Positions 47,067 through 55,836 of a DNA stretch of 64,000 bases are shown here, one piece after another. A model generated the notes under the pieces. It saw only the letters and a list, made by a program, of their open reading frames with translations, was not told the DNA's origin and did no database searches. The DNA is from Clostridia bacterium (GTDB lineage Bacteria; Bacillota; Clostridia; RUG12999), in the NCBI GenBank assembly GCA_022801925.1, contig JAAWTG010000006.1:1-64000 (forward strand), in the 5' to 3' direction. Each line of letters begins with the position of its first letter. Position 1 is the stretch's first letter. The translations under genes and the position numbers were made by a program.

Positions 47067-49961
47067 TTATGAGAATACATGGTGTTTATTGCAAACAATC
47101 GTATGCACCTTCCATGCTTTCTCCGCTTCCAATTCTATCCGCAAGAGTCCATCTTGTTCATGCAAAACAGGCAAAATGCAGCCTGCATACGTTCCCCGCG
47201 CAGTATGCGCTTCACGCCGCACACCGCCGCACACAATTGTCATATCACACCGTTCGCTGCAGCCTATGAAGATATCATATTGTCCGCGCGGCAAGTCCAG
47301 CAAAAAGACCGCCGGCTTATCGCTCACCAGATAACGCTGTTCCAGCCGCTCATCCCCCTGCACCGCCAGACCTATCGCTTCCGCCTGTTCAAATCCATAT
47401 CCTTTGCGCGCGGTATACGTTTCGTTTTCCCAAAGCACGGTCATGGGCAATCCCAGCCGCCGCTCTTCTTCCGGCAGCCGTTCTTCTTCCCAGCCCATGC
47501 CAAAAAACCAGACTGTCCGCTTGCGGTGGCGCGTATCCGCCACATAATGGTCGCATACAAAAGCGTCAAACGCCCGTTCATAGTCTGTGTTTTGGTTTTT
47601 TCCTGCATAAATGCGTGCGCCTGTGTGACCGGTATAACACAGCGGTATCTCTGTACGCCGCAAAAGCGGCGCCGCGCCGCCAAATACATATCGTTTTCCC
47701 GCTTCCGGTTCCAGTACCAGAATTTCATTCTCCCACCGGCATGCGATATCCCCCGGCAGCGTCAATCCTTGTATATTCCGCAAACGAACCGTGCCGCAGC
47801 GGCGGCAAAACAACTCTATTCGCACTGTTTTTCCGTCTTTCCGCCATGCGGACACCTCCACGCCGTCTTTTGCCAACAACCGCTCAAATGCGCAATCCCG
47901 CCATGTTTCAGGCAATGCCGGAAATACTTCTATCATGCCATCGCCGCTGCTTTGCAGCAGCAATTCTGTCACCGCGGCAACCGTTTCTCCGGTGCATTCC
48001 ATCATTGCCGGATAATACATCGGCGGTTTGTTCACCAAGCATAAATTCAGCCAGCGGTTTGTTTCTTCCGCCCCCAATCCGTTCGCGCGCAAATGCAAAT
48101 CATATCCTTTTTCATAGAGCGTACGCAATGCCAGTTCGCCCAGTCCCATACGCGCCGCCGCACATGCCAGCCAGCCGAATCCAAACACCCCCAGTTCCGT
48201 ATGGTCTATCGCATAGCGCACCGTTGCTTCCGCAATGTCCCGCTGATTCTGCGGACTGAATCTGTTCCATTCCTCTGCCGGAAAGATTGGCATGAGCAGC
48301 GACGGGTGCCGCAAATGAATACCGGGCGCCGCTTCATGGGAATCTTTTAAAATAACGCCGTAATTTTGATATTCCGCCGTTTCATATTCCGGCAAACGCG
48401 CCAAAAGCGCGCTGCATACCTCTGCCATACCATCATCTGTCCGTAAAATTTCCGCCGCCCGCCGCGTGAAACGGAACAAATATTTTAGGCTGGCAATGGT
48501 AATCGCCACATTATGTCCCAGCGGTCCCTGTTCCGGCGAAATGTCAGGAAACACCTCATAGGTTCCCGCTTCATTTTGTTCCAACCGCGCCTGCCAAAAC
48601 TGCACCTGTTTCAAAAAATGCGGATATGCCTGCTGCCGCAAAAAAGTTTCATCTCCGCTGTATTCATATTGCCACCACAAAAACTGCGCGCACCACGGCC
48701 CTATACAGTTATAAAACGGGTGCGGATAGTCTCCCGCATAGCCAGGCAGCCCATGAAATTCCTCCGCAAAACGGATACCTTCCGTTTCGTGCTGCAAGAA
48801 TCCTTCGCAAAATACTTTTGACAATTCCAAATGATTTGCCGCATATGTCCCCCAGTAGGTCGCCTGAATATTCACATCCCAATACCACACGCTGCCCCAC
48901 AGCGTCAAATGGCGGATATCCCACAGTCCGTTCAGCCCACTTGCCTGTTCCCGCCGCGCACCGCCGCGGCCGCTGCAACATTCCAACACATATAAATGCA
49001 AATACCAAAGATTCTCCAAAAAGGCGTCCGGTAAAATGACGGAAGACTTTGCAAAAAACGTCTCCCAATGACGTTCGTGCGCCGCGCACCGTTCCGGCAA
49101 CGCCTGTGCATCCCGTCCGCTTTTTCCCTCCGCGGCGCGCCGGCAATCCTCCTGCTCCAATTCCGTTGCCACGCTGACCAGCACGTCAAATTCCTGCGCC
49201 GCTTCCAATAGTTCAATTTCAATTTTATCGCCGCATTGTATGGCTTTGCCCGCCGCGCCAAGCAGCCGCAGCGTCGCACAAAACCGAAACGGTTCGTCCT
49301 GCGGATAGGCTTCCCAGCCAAACGACTGACACACAGAAAACACATTGCCGCTCTGCTGTTTCAAAACAGGCTTTGTGTCTTTGCTGTTTCTGCCGCGCGG
49401 CACTTCAAATATCAGCTTTGAAACGGTTCCCTGCTGCGCCTGACGAATATGGCACACCAGCGAATCTGTTTGCTGCAAGACCTTTACGGTTGTTTCCACA
49501 AAATAAATGCCATGGTGCAGCCGGTAGGAAACCGCCGCCCGTTCCACCGATAGGCACATGTCCCGCTCCCAACCGTCCGTCTGCGGCGCATAGCAAATCT
49601 GAAGGTCTCCCACTGCCGGCAGACTTTCTCCCTGCGCCACATGTAGGCGTTTTCCTTCCTGCGGCGAAAACAGCACCTTTTGATATGCCATTGGCGGCTG
49701 TTCCGCTGCCAGCGCCGCTTTTGCGTGCTGCACAACATTTTCTTTTGTATCGCCGCCCGCCTTGTGATAGTGCCGCTGCGTTTTTTGCGCGGTGCGGCTA
49801 TAGTCCGGCAGCCCGCTGTAATACACCTCGTAATGGTTCATGGACAGCCGCATATGCCGGTCTTGCAAATATGCCATTGCGCCAAACGTCCCGTTTCCCA
49901 GCGGCAGCGCTTCCGTCCAATGTACCGCCGCATTTTCATAGCGAATTCCATGCCCCTCCAT
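47067..49961 (-). CDS. GH95-like glycoside hydrolase, intracellular
   Basis: 964 residues, no signal peptide. N-terminal beta-sandwich with WTEALPLGNGTFGAMAY near residue 14 (the family entry block), an alpha/alpha-barrel with NGLWDIRHLTLWGSVWYWDV near 350 and PWCAQFLWWQYEYSGDETF near 430, and a C-terminal beta region. This is the plan of GH95 (alpha-fucosidase or alpha-galactosidase). Since GH95 and related clan members act on other sugars too, only the clan is secure. It starts with AGAGGAG 7 bases before ATG 49961; an upstream GTG overlaps that site. It lies 17 bases after the ECF S component, so it would be co-transcribed with the cobalamin operon, which is an odd place. Confidence 0.75.
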   Translation of the reverse strand: MEGHGIRYENAAVHWTEALPLGNGTFGAMAYLQDRHMRLSMNHYEVYYSGLPDYSRTAQKTQRHYHKAGGDTKENVVQHAKAALAAEQPPMAYQKVLFSPQEGKRLHVAQGESLPAVGDLQICYAPQTDGWERDMCLSVERAAVSYRLHHGIYFVETTVKVLQQTDSLVCHIRQAQQGTVSKLIFEVPRGRNSKDTKPVLKQQSGNVFSVCQSFGWEAYPQDEPFRFCATLRLLGAAGKAIQCGDKIEIELLEAAQEFDVLVSVATELEQEDCRRAAEGKSGRDAQALPERCAAHERHWETFFAKSSVILPDAFLENLWYLHLYVLECCSGRGGARREQASGLNGLWDIRHLTLWGSVWYWDVNIQATYWGTYAANHLELSKVFCEGFLQHETEGIRFAEEFHGLPGYAGDYPHPFYNCIGPWCAQFLWWQYEYSGDETFLRQQAYPHFLKQVQFWQARLEQNEAGTYEVFPDISPEQGPLGHNVAITIASLKYLFRFTRRAAEILRTDDGMAEVCSALLARLPEYETAEYQNYGVILKDSHEAAPGIHLRHPSLLMPIFPAEEWNRFSPQNQRDIAEATVRYAIDHTELGVFGFGWLACAAARMGLGELALRTLYEKGYDLHLRANGLGAEETNRWLNLCLVNKPPMYYPAMMECTGETVAAVTELLLQSSGDGMIEVFPALPETWRDCAFERLLAKDGVEVSAWRKDGKTVRIELFCRRCGTVRLRNIQGLTLPGDIACRWENEILVLEPEAGKRYVFGGAAPLLRRTEIPLCYTGHTGARIYAGKNQNTDYERAFDAFVCDHYVADTRHRKRTVWFFGMGWEEERLPEEERRLGLPMTVLWENETYTARKGYGFEQAEAIGLAVQGDERLEQRYLVSDKPAVFLLDLPRGQYDIFIGCSERCDMTIVCGGVRREAHTARGTYAGCILPVLHEQDGLLRIELEAEKAWKVHTIVCNKHHVFS

Positions 49962-49978
49962 TTGCTTTCTCTCCTCTG

Positions 49979-50689
49979 TCACAATTTTTTGACTGTTCTA
50001 TTGTCTTTGGGCGGCGCCGCCAATCCGTATTTATACGCCGCCCGCCCCAAAATTTTCTGCCATGTGCCGCCACAAACCGCCAATAGTAGTACATTGCACA
50101 CGCCGTGCGCCGCATCCATGGGAAAACTTGTGATACAGGACGCAATAAATCCCACGCCAAACGACGCACCGTCCAGTTCTGCGAGATACCAGAGATTCAT
50201 CATCCAACCGAACACCAGTCCCCACGCGAAAGCATATATCATCTGCGGTATTTTTCGCCGCAGCAGCCATGTATCGCGCAGCAGTCCTGTCACATAGCCC
50301 ATCATACCCCACAAAAACATTTGCCACGGCGTCCATGGCCCCTGTCCCAAAAACAAGTTAGAAGCCACTGCCGCCACCGCGCCAATCATGAAACCGCTTT
50401 CGCCGCCCAGCACCAGCGCGGACGCCATAATCACAAATGAAGTGGGCTGTACGCTGGGAATCGCGCCAAACGGCACGCGACTAACCGCCGCCACCGCTGC
50501 CAACACGCCCACCAGCACCACTTCCTCCGTCTGCACCTGCCGTCCCTCAAACCGTACCAAAAACGGAAGGGCGCATACGGCTATCATCGCAAAACTGAGC
50601 AGCAAAAACATGCCGTCCAGTTTCACTGCCAGCACCATCAGACCCGCGCACGCCACAAAACATACAATTGTCAGCCATTTCTGTTTCAA
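49979..50689 (-). CDS. ECF transporter S component, probably for cobalamin or a related corrinoid
   Basis: 236 residues with about six hydrophobic segments. The central block SVQPTSFVIMASALVLGG and GQGPWTPWQMFLWGMMGY is typical of one group of substrate-binding S components. Its start is TTG with GGGAGGA 6 bases upstream, and the last four bases of the EcfA stop overlap it, so the two are translationally coupled. The neighbouring EcfT, fused EcfA and DUF4430 proteins, and the cobalamin riboswitch on the other side of the promoter, point to corrinoid uptake. The specificity is inferred from context, not read from the S component. Confidence 0.82.
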   Translation of the reverse strand: MKQKWLTIVCFVACAGLMVLAVKLDGMFLLLSFAMIAVCALPFLVRFEGRQVQTEEVVLVGVLAAVAAVSRVPFGAIPSVQPTSFVIMASALVLGGESGFMIGAVAAVASNLFLGQGPWTPWQMFLWGMMGYVTGLLRDTWLLRRKIPQMIYAFAWGLVFGWMMNLWYLAELDGASFGVGFIASCITSFPMDAAHGVCNVLLLAVCGGTWQKILGRAAYKYGLAAPPKDNRTVKKL

Positions 50690-52227
50690 TGCTGTTCCTC
50701 CCGCAATTTATCATACGCCGTTGTATAAAAATAATTGTCCGCAAAAAATTCCGCCATCGTCTGCTGCGCTGTGATTCCGCCGCCGAAAAGCATAGCGCAG
50801 CGGTCTGCACTGCGCTCCGCAAACGCAATGTCATGCGTCACCATCAGAATGGTTTTGCCTTCCTCTTTCAGCTGCCGCAGCAACTCCGCCAATTCTTCCT
50901 TAAACGCCGCATCCATGCCTTTTGTCGGCTCGTCCAGCAGTAAAATCGTGGGACGCTGCAACAATACGCTCAGCAGCGCCGTCTTTTGCTGCTGCCCGCC
51001 GCTGAGGTCATAGGGGTGTCTGTCCAGCACTTCCTCCAGTCCAAATCTCCGCACCAGCCGTTCCGTTTCCGCCGCGTCATATGTACCGATTTCCTTTGCA
51101 TATTCATAAATTTCGCCGCGCACGGTGTCATGCGTGAAATGCAGCATGGGGTTTTGCGCCAAATAGCCCAGCCGCTGGCCGCCCTTTATTTTCATCTTGC
51201 CGCGCTGCGGTTTTTCCAGCCCAAGCAAAAGTTTCAGCAGCGTTGATTTTCCTGCGCCGTTCGCACCCATCAGCGCCAACAGTTCCCCTTGATACAACGC
51301 CAAATCCAAATCTTGCAGCACCGCCGGCGCATGTTTTTCATATCGAAAGAAAATACCGCGGCAGTTTAACACCTGCTCTGTTCCCGCGGGCGCAGTCCGT
51401 TTTCGGCGGCTGCCTGTCACGCCACGCTGCCGCGCTTCTTTTACCGTAAACGGTACGCCGCCCTGTTTTCCGCTTTCCAAAAACCAAGCGGACACCTGCG
51501 GCACAAAAAGCCGCAGTTCCGGTTTTTCATAGAGCGCGCGACAAACCGCTTCGGGCGCGCCTTGCGCAAACACCCGTCCGTCCTGCAAGAACACCACTTT
51601 GTCCGCCAGAGCAAACACGTCCTCCGTATGATGTTCCGCAATGAGCACCGTGATACCGAATTCCTCGTTCACCTGTTTTAAAAACTGCAAAAAAGACCGC
51701 GCCGCCACAGGGTCAAGCTGCGCCGTCGGTTCGTCCAGCAAAATCATGGCGGGACGCAGCAGCAACACCGACGCAAGCGCCACCATCTGTTTTTCTCCGC
51801 CCGACAGCGCCTGAATCGGTTTGTCCATGAGATGTTCCATACCGAAAAAACTCACCATTTCCGCAATTCGCCGCCGCATTTCACTTACTTGCGTCTGCTG
51901 GTTTTCCAGCGAAAATGCCAATTCCTGCCACACGCTGCCCGTCACGCATTGCGCGTCCGGGTTTTGAAACACCATACCGATTTCCCGCACCGTGTTCTCG
52001 CCATAGGCGTCAAGCGGTTTCCCGCGATAGTATATAATTCCGCTTTGCTGCCCTGCCGGACGGATTTCTTTTTTGAGCTGCCGCAGCAGCGTGGTTTTTC
52101 CGCTGCCCGTTGTTCCGCAAAGCAGCACAAACGCACCTGCTTCCACATCAAAAGAAATGTCCTGTAAAACAGGACTTTGAGAAAGCGCAAATGCAAAAGA
52201 CAAGTGTTCTATTTGAAGCAGCGCCAT
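50686..52227 (-). CDS. energy-coupling factor ATPase, two fused ABC domains (EcfA1-A2)
   Basis: 513 residues. Domain 1: Walker A LLCGTTGSGKTTLL near residue 35, signature ALSGGEKQMVALA near 150, Walker B PAMILLDEPTAQLDP near 165. Domain 2: Walker A MGANGAGKSTLLKLL near 320, signature DLSGGQQQKTALL near 405, Walker B PTILLLDEPTKGMDA. Both sites look intact. It supplies ATP hydrolysis for the module with EcfT and the S component. ATG 52227 lies inside the end of ecfT (19-base overlap), with GGAGG 10 bases upstream. The frame is open for another 100 codons before it, but that stretch is the ecfT gene in another frame. Confidence 0.92.
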   Translation of the reverse strand: MALLQIEHLSFAFALSQSPVLQDISFDVEAGAFVLLCGTTGSGKTTLLRQLKKEIRPAGQQSGIIYYRGKPLDAYGENTVREIGMVFQNPDAQCVTGSVWQELAFSLENQQTQVSEMRRRIAEMVSFFGMEHLMDKPIQALSGGEKQMVALASVLLLRPAMILLDEPTAQLDPVAARSFLQFLKQVNEEFGITVLIAEHHTEDVFALADKVVFLQDGRVFAQGAPEAVCRALYEKPELRLFVPQVSAWFLESGKQGGVPFTVKEARQRGVTGSRRKRTAPAGTEQVLNCRGIFFRYEKHAPAVLQDLDLALYQGELLALMGANGAGKSTLLKLLLGLEKPQRGKMKIKGGQRLGYLAQNPMLHFTHDTVRGEIYEYAKEIGTYDAAETERLVRRFGLEEVLDRHPYDLSGGQQQKTALLSVLLQRPTILLLDEPTKGMDAAFKEELAELLRQLKEEGKTILMVTHDIAFAERSADRCAMLFGGGITAQQTMAEFFADNYFYTTAYDKLREEQH

Positions 52228-53075
52228 TTCTGCCATTCCTCCAATTCCAGCCAGACCGGCGTGATAAGGTAGCATCCGTAGAGCAAACAGGCGGTTGCCG
52301 GTTTCACGCCCCACAAAATCGAATCCATGCGCGGATACACGGAAAAGACCAGTCCGCCTGACAAACGCAGATACAAAAGCGCCGCGCCTGTCAGGACAAA
52401 AAAGCCGCACAGCAGCGCATCTTCCCGCCGAAAGCGGTAGGGAAAATAAAACGTCCGTTTTCTGTGCAATCCATAGCCCCGCGCCCGCATAGACTGCGCC
52501 GCCAGCAGCGCGTCCTCCAGCGACCACGAAACCAGCGCGCCCAGTTCCCGCGCGCCGCGGCTTATCCTTCGGCGCAAACCGCCCCGTTCTTCTTTATATT
52601 TCAGCCGGTGGACGGCGTGCAATTGCCGCGCCCGCTGCCGCAGCACCGGTATCTCCCGCATACAAAGCAGCAGTGCAAAGGTTGTTTTTTGCGCCGCCCG
52701 CGAGAACAAATACATCCATTTATCTGCATCCAAATAAACATTTCCTGCTAAAAATGCCAGCAATACAGATAGCAGAGACAATGCCAGCAGTCCGCCATAG
52801 ACCACCGATTCCAGCGTCACAGGATTTTCCCACAGAGTGAACAGCACAATCCGTCCCCGATGGGAAAACAGCGGATTGATGAGCAAAAACATTGCCGCCA
52901 GAATCAACATCATACCCAGATTGCGTTTCATCTGCCGCCCGCCGTCCAAAAGTCCGTTCACCAGCACCAGCAGTATCACGGATTCCGCCAAAACGACAGG
53001 GTGCAGCCACAGCATGGGGACTGCCGCCGTGCCTGCCAGATAAAGCAGACATGTGATAGGGTGCCGCTGTTTCAA
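52209..53075 (-). CDS. energy-coupling factor transporter transmembrane protein EcfT
   Basis: 288 residues. Membrane spans near both ends and a cytosolic coupling region with AAQSMRARGYG, the A-R-G coupling motif that contacts the ATPases. Another helix RISRGARELGALVSWSLED precedes it. With the fused EcfA and the S component it completes one ECF importer. TTG 53075 is chosen because GGAGGT is 7 bases upstream; a GTG at 53084 is in the site itself. It is 39 bases after the DUF4430 lipoprotein. Confidence 0.9.
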   Translation of the reverse strand: MKQRHPITCLLYLAGTAAVPMLWLHPVVLAESVILLVLVNGLLDGGRQMKRNLGMMLILAAMFLLINPLFSHRGRIVLFTLWENPVTLESVVYGGLLALSLLSVLLAFLAGNVYLDADKWMYLFSRAAQKTTFALLLCMREIPVLRQRARQLHAVHRLKYKEERGGLRRRISRGARELGALVSWSLEDALLAAQSMRARGYGLHRKRTFYFPYRFRREDALLCGFFVLTGAALLYLRLSGGLVFSVYPRMDSILWGVKPATACLLYGCYLITPVWLELEEWQKWRCFK

Positions 53076-53114
53076 CTGCTCCACCTCCGTTTCTGTCTGT
53101 TTTTGGTTCTTCTG

Positions 53115-53795
53115 TTAAATGCCGCCGCCGACATCTTTTCCCAGTTCCAGCGTATAAATCCAGCGCACTTCATCACCGGCATTCAGTTTCATCTGCCCCG
53201 CACTGCGCTGCACAAAATTCCCGTTTACTTCCACCATCCAGCCGCTGCCCGCGCCGCGGTCAAATTCAAACAAATTGTCAATCCCCTCCACATAAGGGCT
53301 TTTGCTGCCGCCCGACGCGACTACCGGAATCCCTGCTTCTTTTGCCACGCGGCGCAGCACGGTATATGCCGTATCGCCGTCCTCCAACGCCACAGCCGTC
53401 CGGCTGATGACGCTGGTACTATCGCTTGGAATTTCCACAGACAGATAGACCACTTTTTCCTGCGTCGGTGCTTGTACCGGCTGCTGCTCTGCCGCAGGCT
53501 GAACGGACGGTACAGCAGGCTGAACGTCTCCCTGCGCCGCCGGTTTTGCCGCATTACTGCCCGCTTCCGCCGGTTTTTGCGTTGCTGCCGAACCGAGCGG
53601 CTGCTGCGATTGCTGTGATTCTGCCGCTTCCGGCGCAGTTTCCGTTTGCTGCGGCGGTTCCTCTGTCGGCGCGCCGCCCTGCTCCGTCACGGTCGGTGAC
53701 GGGTCAGGCTGCGACTCCGGTTCCTGTTTCCCGCACCCTGCCGCAAACAGCATACATAGGCATAAAACGCCCGTTATCCATTGTTTTTTGTTCAA
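53115..53795 (-). CDS. DUF4430-domain lipoprotein, transcobalamin beta-domain-like
   Basis: 226 residues. Lipoprotein signal with lipobox LFAAGC, a long Pro/Gln/Ala/Glu linker (about 25-125) and a C-terminal DUF4430 domain (about 130-226) ending with GSGWMVEVNGNFVQRSAGQM and DEVRWIYTLELG. DUF4430 is the family of the C-terminal beta-domain of intrinsic factor and transcobalamin (Transcobalamin-like C-terminal). TTG 53795 is selected because TTGAGGTG precedes it. It lies 30 bases after the alpha/alpha-barrel SLH gene and before EcfT, so it is probably the membrane-held corrinoid-binding partner of the transporter. Confidence 0.85.
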   Translation of the reverse strand: MNKKQWITGVLCLCMLFAAGCGKQEPESQPDPSPTVTEQGGAPTEEPPQQTETAPEAAESQQSQQPLGSAATQKPAEAGSNAAKPAAQGDVQPAVPSVQPAAEQQPVQAPTQEKVVYLSVEIPSDSTSVISRTAVALEDGDTAYTVLRRVAKEAGIPVVASGGSKSPYVEGIDNLFEFDRGAGSGWMVEVNGNFVQRSAGQMKLNAGDEVRWIYTLELGKDVGGGI

Positions 53796-53825
53796 CTCAA
53801 ACACCTCAATCCATGGAACCAAATT

Positions 53826-55349
53826 CTATTTCTGCCCTTGCAGCCGCATTCCCACAACCGCCACCATTTCCCGCGTCACGGTTCCCTGCGGGTCAAAATA
53901 TCCGCCGTCTCCCTGCATGATTCCTGCCTGATAGACGGTATAAACGCCTGTTTTTGCCCATGCCGATATATCCGCATCGTCCGCTAACCGCGCTGATTCT
54001 GCTGTCTCAAACAATCCGCTGCGGCTTAAAAACACCGCCATTTCCTCTCGCGTCAGCGGGTCGTTCGGGCGGAAAGTATCTTGCGTATTCGGCGTAATCA
54101 GTCCGCCAGCCGCCGCGTTTTTCAGTTCCTCATAAAACCAATCTGATTTTGTCACATCAGCATATAAATCGGTCGGCTCTGTCTGCCCCGCTTCCGGCTG
54201 GTATGCCAAAATGCGCACCAGCAACGCCAAAAATTCCGCGCGGGTAATCGGTTTTTGCGGCGCAAAACTGCCGTCCGTATACCCTTTCACAATGCCCTGC
54301 TGCACTGCCTGCACAATAGCGTCCCGCGCCCAGTCCGACGCCGCTTCCAAATCGGTAATCTCCACCTGTGACGGTGCTCCTCCTGCAGCATATTTTCGCT
54401 GCACGTCCCGCAAGTCAAACAATCCCGCCTTGCCGCCCCGCAGCCGCTCCCACGCACTCAAGGCATAAAGCACCTGCGTCGTCGCCATTTCGTTGGCTTC
54501 GGTATCCGTCATGAGATAGCGGAATCCGCCCTCCGGCGCGGCGCTGTCTGTTAAATAATCCACTATCGTGCGTCCCTGTTTGATAAACCGCGCGTCCTGT
54601 GTCGGGTCGATTCCCACGGCGCACAGCGCGGTCAGCACCTGCGCCGCGCTCATGCTGTTTTCTACACCCATTCCGGCGTAGCCCGCCGTGTCCAGCTGCA
54701 CTTCTGCCAACCAATTTATCGCTTTTTCCACTGCCGCCGCTGCTGTCTCTTGCTGTCTGTGCGGTGCAAGCGCAGTGACTGCCGCCGCGGTTAAATCCAC
54801 ATCCGCGCCAAAGTTATCGGTAAAGACAAAATATCCTTTTTCCTTTTGCAGCGCGCATATTTTTTCCACCAGCTTGTCCGCCGTCCACAGCGCGTCCGCC
54901 GGCAAGGAATAGTCTTCGCTGTCCAGTGCCAGCAAAGTATATATGTATCCGTTCAGTCCTTGTTTTTCCACCAAATCGCTTTTGCAAAGTTCCCCAATCA
55001 AGTCCACACCCGTAACATTACGTGCGTCATATCCCAATGCATCGGCAACCAGCGCCATACGCGCATAATCCGTGGCATAGGTCAAATGGCCTCTTGCACT
55101 GATGGTCTCCTGCAAATAGGTCCCCATGCGCTGCATGTGCGCTTCCGCCGGTAAATCTGCCGCGCCGCTGCGTGCAAGCGCAAACAGGTTCCAGTCCGCA
55201 TTGGAGGAATATTCCTCCTCCTGCGCCATCAGATAGGACTGTGCTTTTTGCGCCACGCCCAATTCCTGCGCCTGCACGCCAAAAGCTCCCCATAATAGTA
55301 TCATGCATAAAATAAATGCCATTTTTCTCATGCGGCAAATTCGTTCCAT
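53826..55349 (-). CDS. SLH-anchored alpha/alpha-barrel protein, transcobalamin alpha-domain-like
   Basis: 507 residues. Signal peptide (1-28, VQA-Q), then about 270 residues of paired helices with repeats of the prenyltransferase/squalene-cyclase type (DLTAAAVTALAPHRQQE, MSAAQVLTALCAVGID, MATTQVLYALSAWERL), ending in a variable region and three SLH modules at about 325-507 (GIVKGYTDGSFAPQKPITR, DTFRPNDPLTREEMAVFL). An alpha6/alpha6 barrel is also the alpha-domain of intrinsic factor and transcobalamin. No catalytic DxDD or zinc-ligand set of prenyltransferases is visible. ATG 55349 has GGGGAAGGA upstream. First gene of the minus-strand cobalamin operon. Function in corrinoid binding is inferred. 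Confidence 0.8.
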   Translation of the reverse strand: MERICRMRKMAFILCMILLWGAFGVQAQELGVAQKAQSYLMAQEEEYSSNADWNLFALARSGAADLPAEAHMQRMGTYLQETISARGHLTYATDYARMALVADALGYDARNVTGVDLIGELCKSDLVEKQGLNGYIYTLLALDSEDYSLPADALWTADKLVEKICALQKEKGYFVFTDNFGADVDLTAAAVTALAPHRQQETAAAAVEKAINWLAEVQLDTAGYAGMGVENSMSAAQVLTALCAVGIDPTQDARFIKQGRTIVDYLTDSAAPEGGFRYLMTDTEANEMATTQVLYALSAWERLRGGKAGLFDLRDVQRKYAAGGAPSQVEITDLEAASDWARDAIVQAVQQGIVKGYTDGSFAPQKPITRAEFLALLVRILAYQPEAGQTEPTDLYADVTKSDWFYEELKNAAAGGLITPNTQDTFRPNDPLTREEMAVFLSRSGLFETAESARLADDADISAWAKTGVYTVYQAGIMQGDGGYFDPQGTVTREMVAVVGMRLQGQK

Positions 55350-55383
55350 TGTTCCTTCCCCTTTCCGACCAAATTCTTTTCCC

Positions 55384-55412
55384 AGTATATCATCATCTTT
55401 TTCCAAAGTCAA
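55384..55412 (-). promoter_or_regulatory. promoter of the minus-strand cobalamin operon
   Basis: TTGACT and TATACT with a 17-base spacer. The transcript would begin about 30 bases before the alpha/alpha-barrel gene, leaving no space for a riboswitch. The same two hexamers are used on the plus strand at 55450-55478. Confidence 0.75.
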
Positions 55413-55449
55413 CCGCCATTCTTTGATTTATTTTTTTTGCTTTTTTGTC

Positions 55450-55478
55450 TTGACTCTTTTCTGCGGCTGTGATATACT
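55450..55478 (+). promoter_or_regulatory. promoter of the riboswitch-controlled gene
   Basis: TTGACT and TATACT with a 17-base spacer on the plus strand, about 20 bases before the riboswitch. Hexamers and spacing are identical to those of the divergent operon promoter 38 bases away. Confidence 0.75.
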
Positions 55479-55499
55479 GGTAATCACTATTGGAAATAT

Positions 55500-55690
55500 G
55501 AATTAGCGTGCGGTTTGCTTTTCGTCACAGAAAAGCGTTCAGGGAATACGGTGAAAATCCGTAACAGTCACTGCTACTGTAAGGAAGGACAACCTTTGCA
55601 AAAATCCACTGGCAGCTACCATGCCGGGAAGGGGCGAAGGAAGGATGAATTCCGAGTCAGGATATCTGGACCGTTCGTTTGGCACAAATA
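55500..55690 (+). promoter_or_regulatory. cobalamin riboswitch
   Basis: The core is visible in order: AGGGAATACGGTGAAAATCC, CAGTCACTGCTACTGTAA, then the second helix area with CACTGGCAGC...GCCGGGAAGG, and GAATTCCGAGTCAGGATATC at its end. It lies in the 5' leader of the DUF4430-SLH gene, and a terminator at 55767-55796 is the likely expression platform, so the gene should be shut off by adenosyl- or methylcobalamin. Exact ends are approximate. Confidence 0.93.
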
Positions 55691-55766
55691 CCTTCTGTGT
55701 AAAGGGCATCGTGCGAATGGACAAGGACGATAAAACGTCCGGTCTATCACTCCAGATACGCACTAT

Positions 55767-55796
55767 GCCGGTTCTTAAGACAGAACCGGCTTTTTG
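55767..55796 (+). terminator. riboswitch expression-platform terminator
   Basis: Stem GCCGGTTCT/AGAACCGGC (loop TAAGAC) with TTTTTG, placed 70 bases after the riboswitch core and 40 bases before the gene. A formed hairpin would stop transcription when cobalamin is bound. Confidence 0.85.
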
Positions 55797-55836
55797 TATT
55801 TCTATTTCACTATCCATTTTAAGGAGGATTCATTTT

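Noticed and set aside
52228-52527. N-terminal extension of EcfA by about 100 codons
   Set aside because: This stretch is the ecfT coding sequence in another frame; a proper start with GGAGG lies at 52227.
53826-55349. Prenyltransferase or squalene cyclase activity for the alpha/alpha-barrel protein
   Set aside because: Only the helical repeat pattern matches; catalytic DxDD or zinc-ligand residues are not seen, and the context is cobalamin uptake.
55621-55836. N-terminal extension of the DUF4430-SLH protein through the leader
   Set aside because: It would run through the riboswitch and terminator; the ideal ribosome site and the signal peptide start at 55837.
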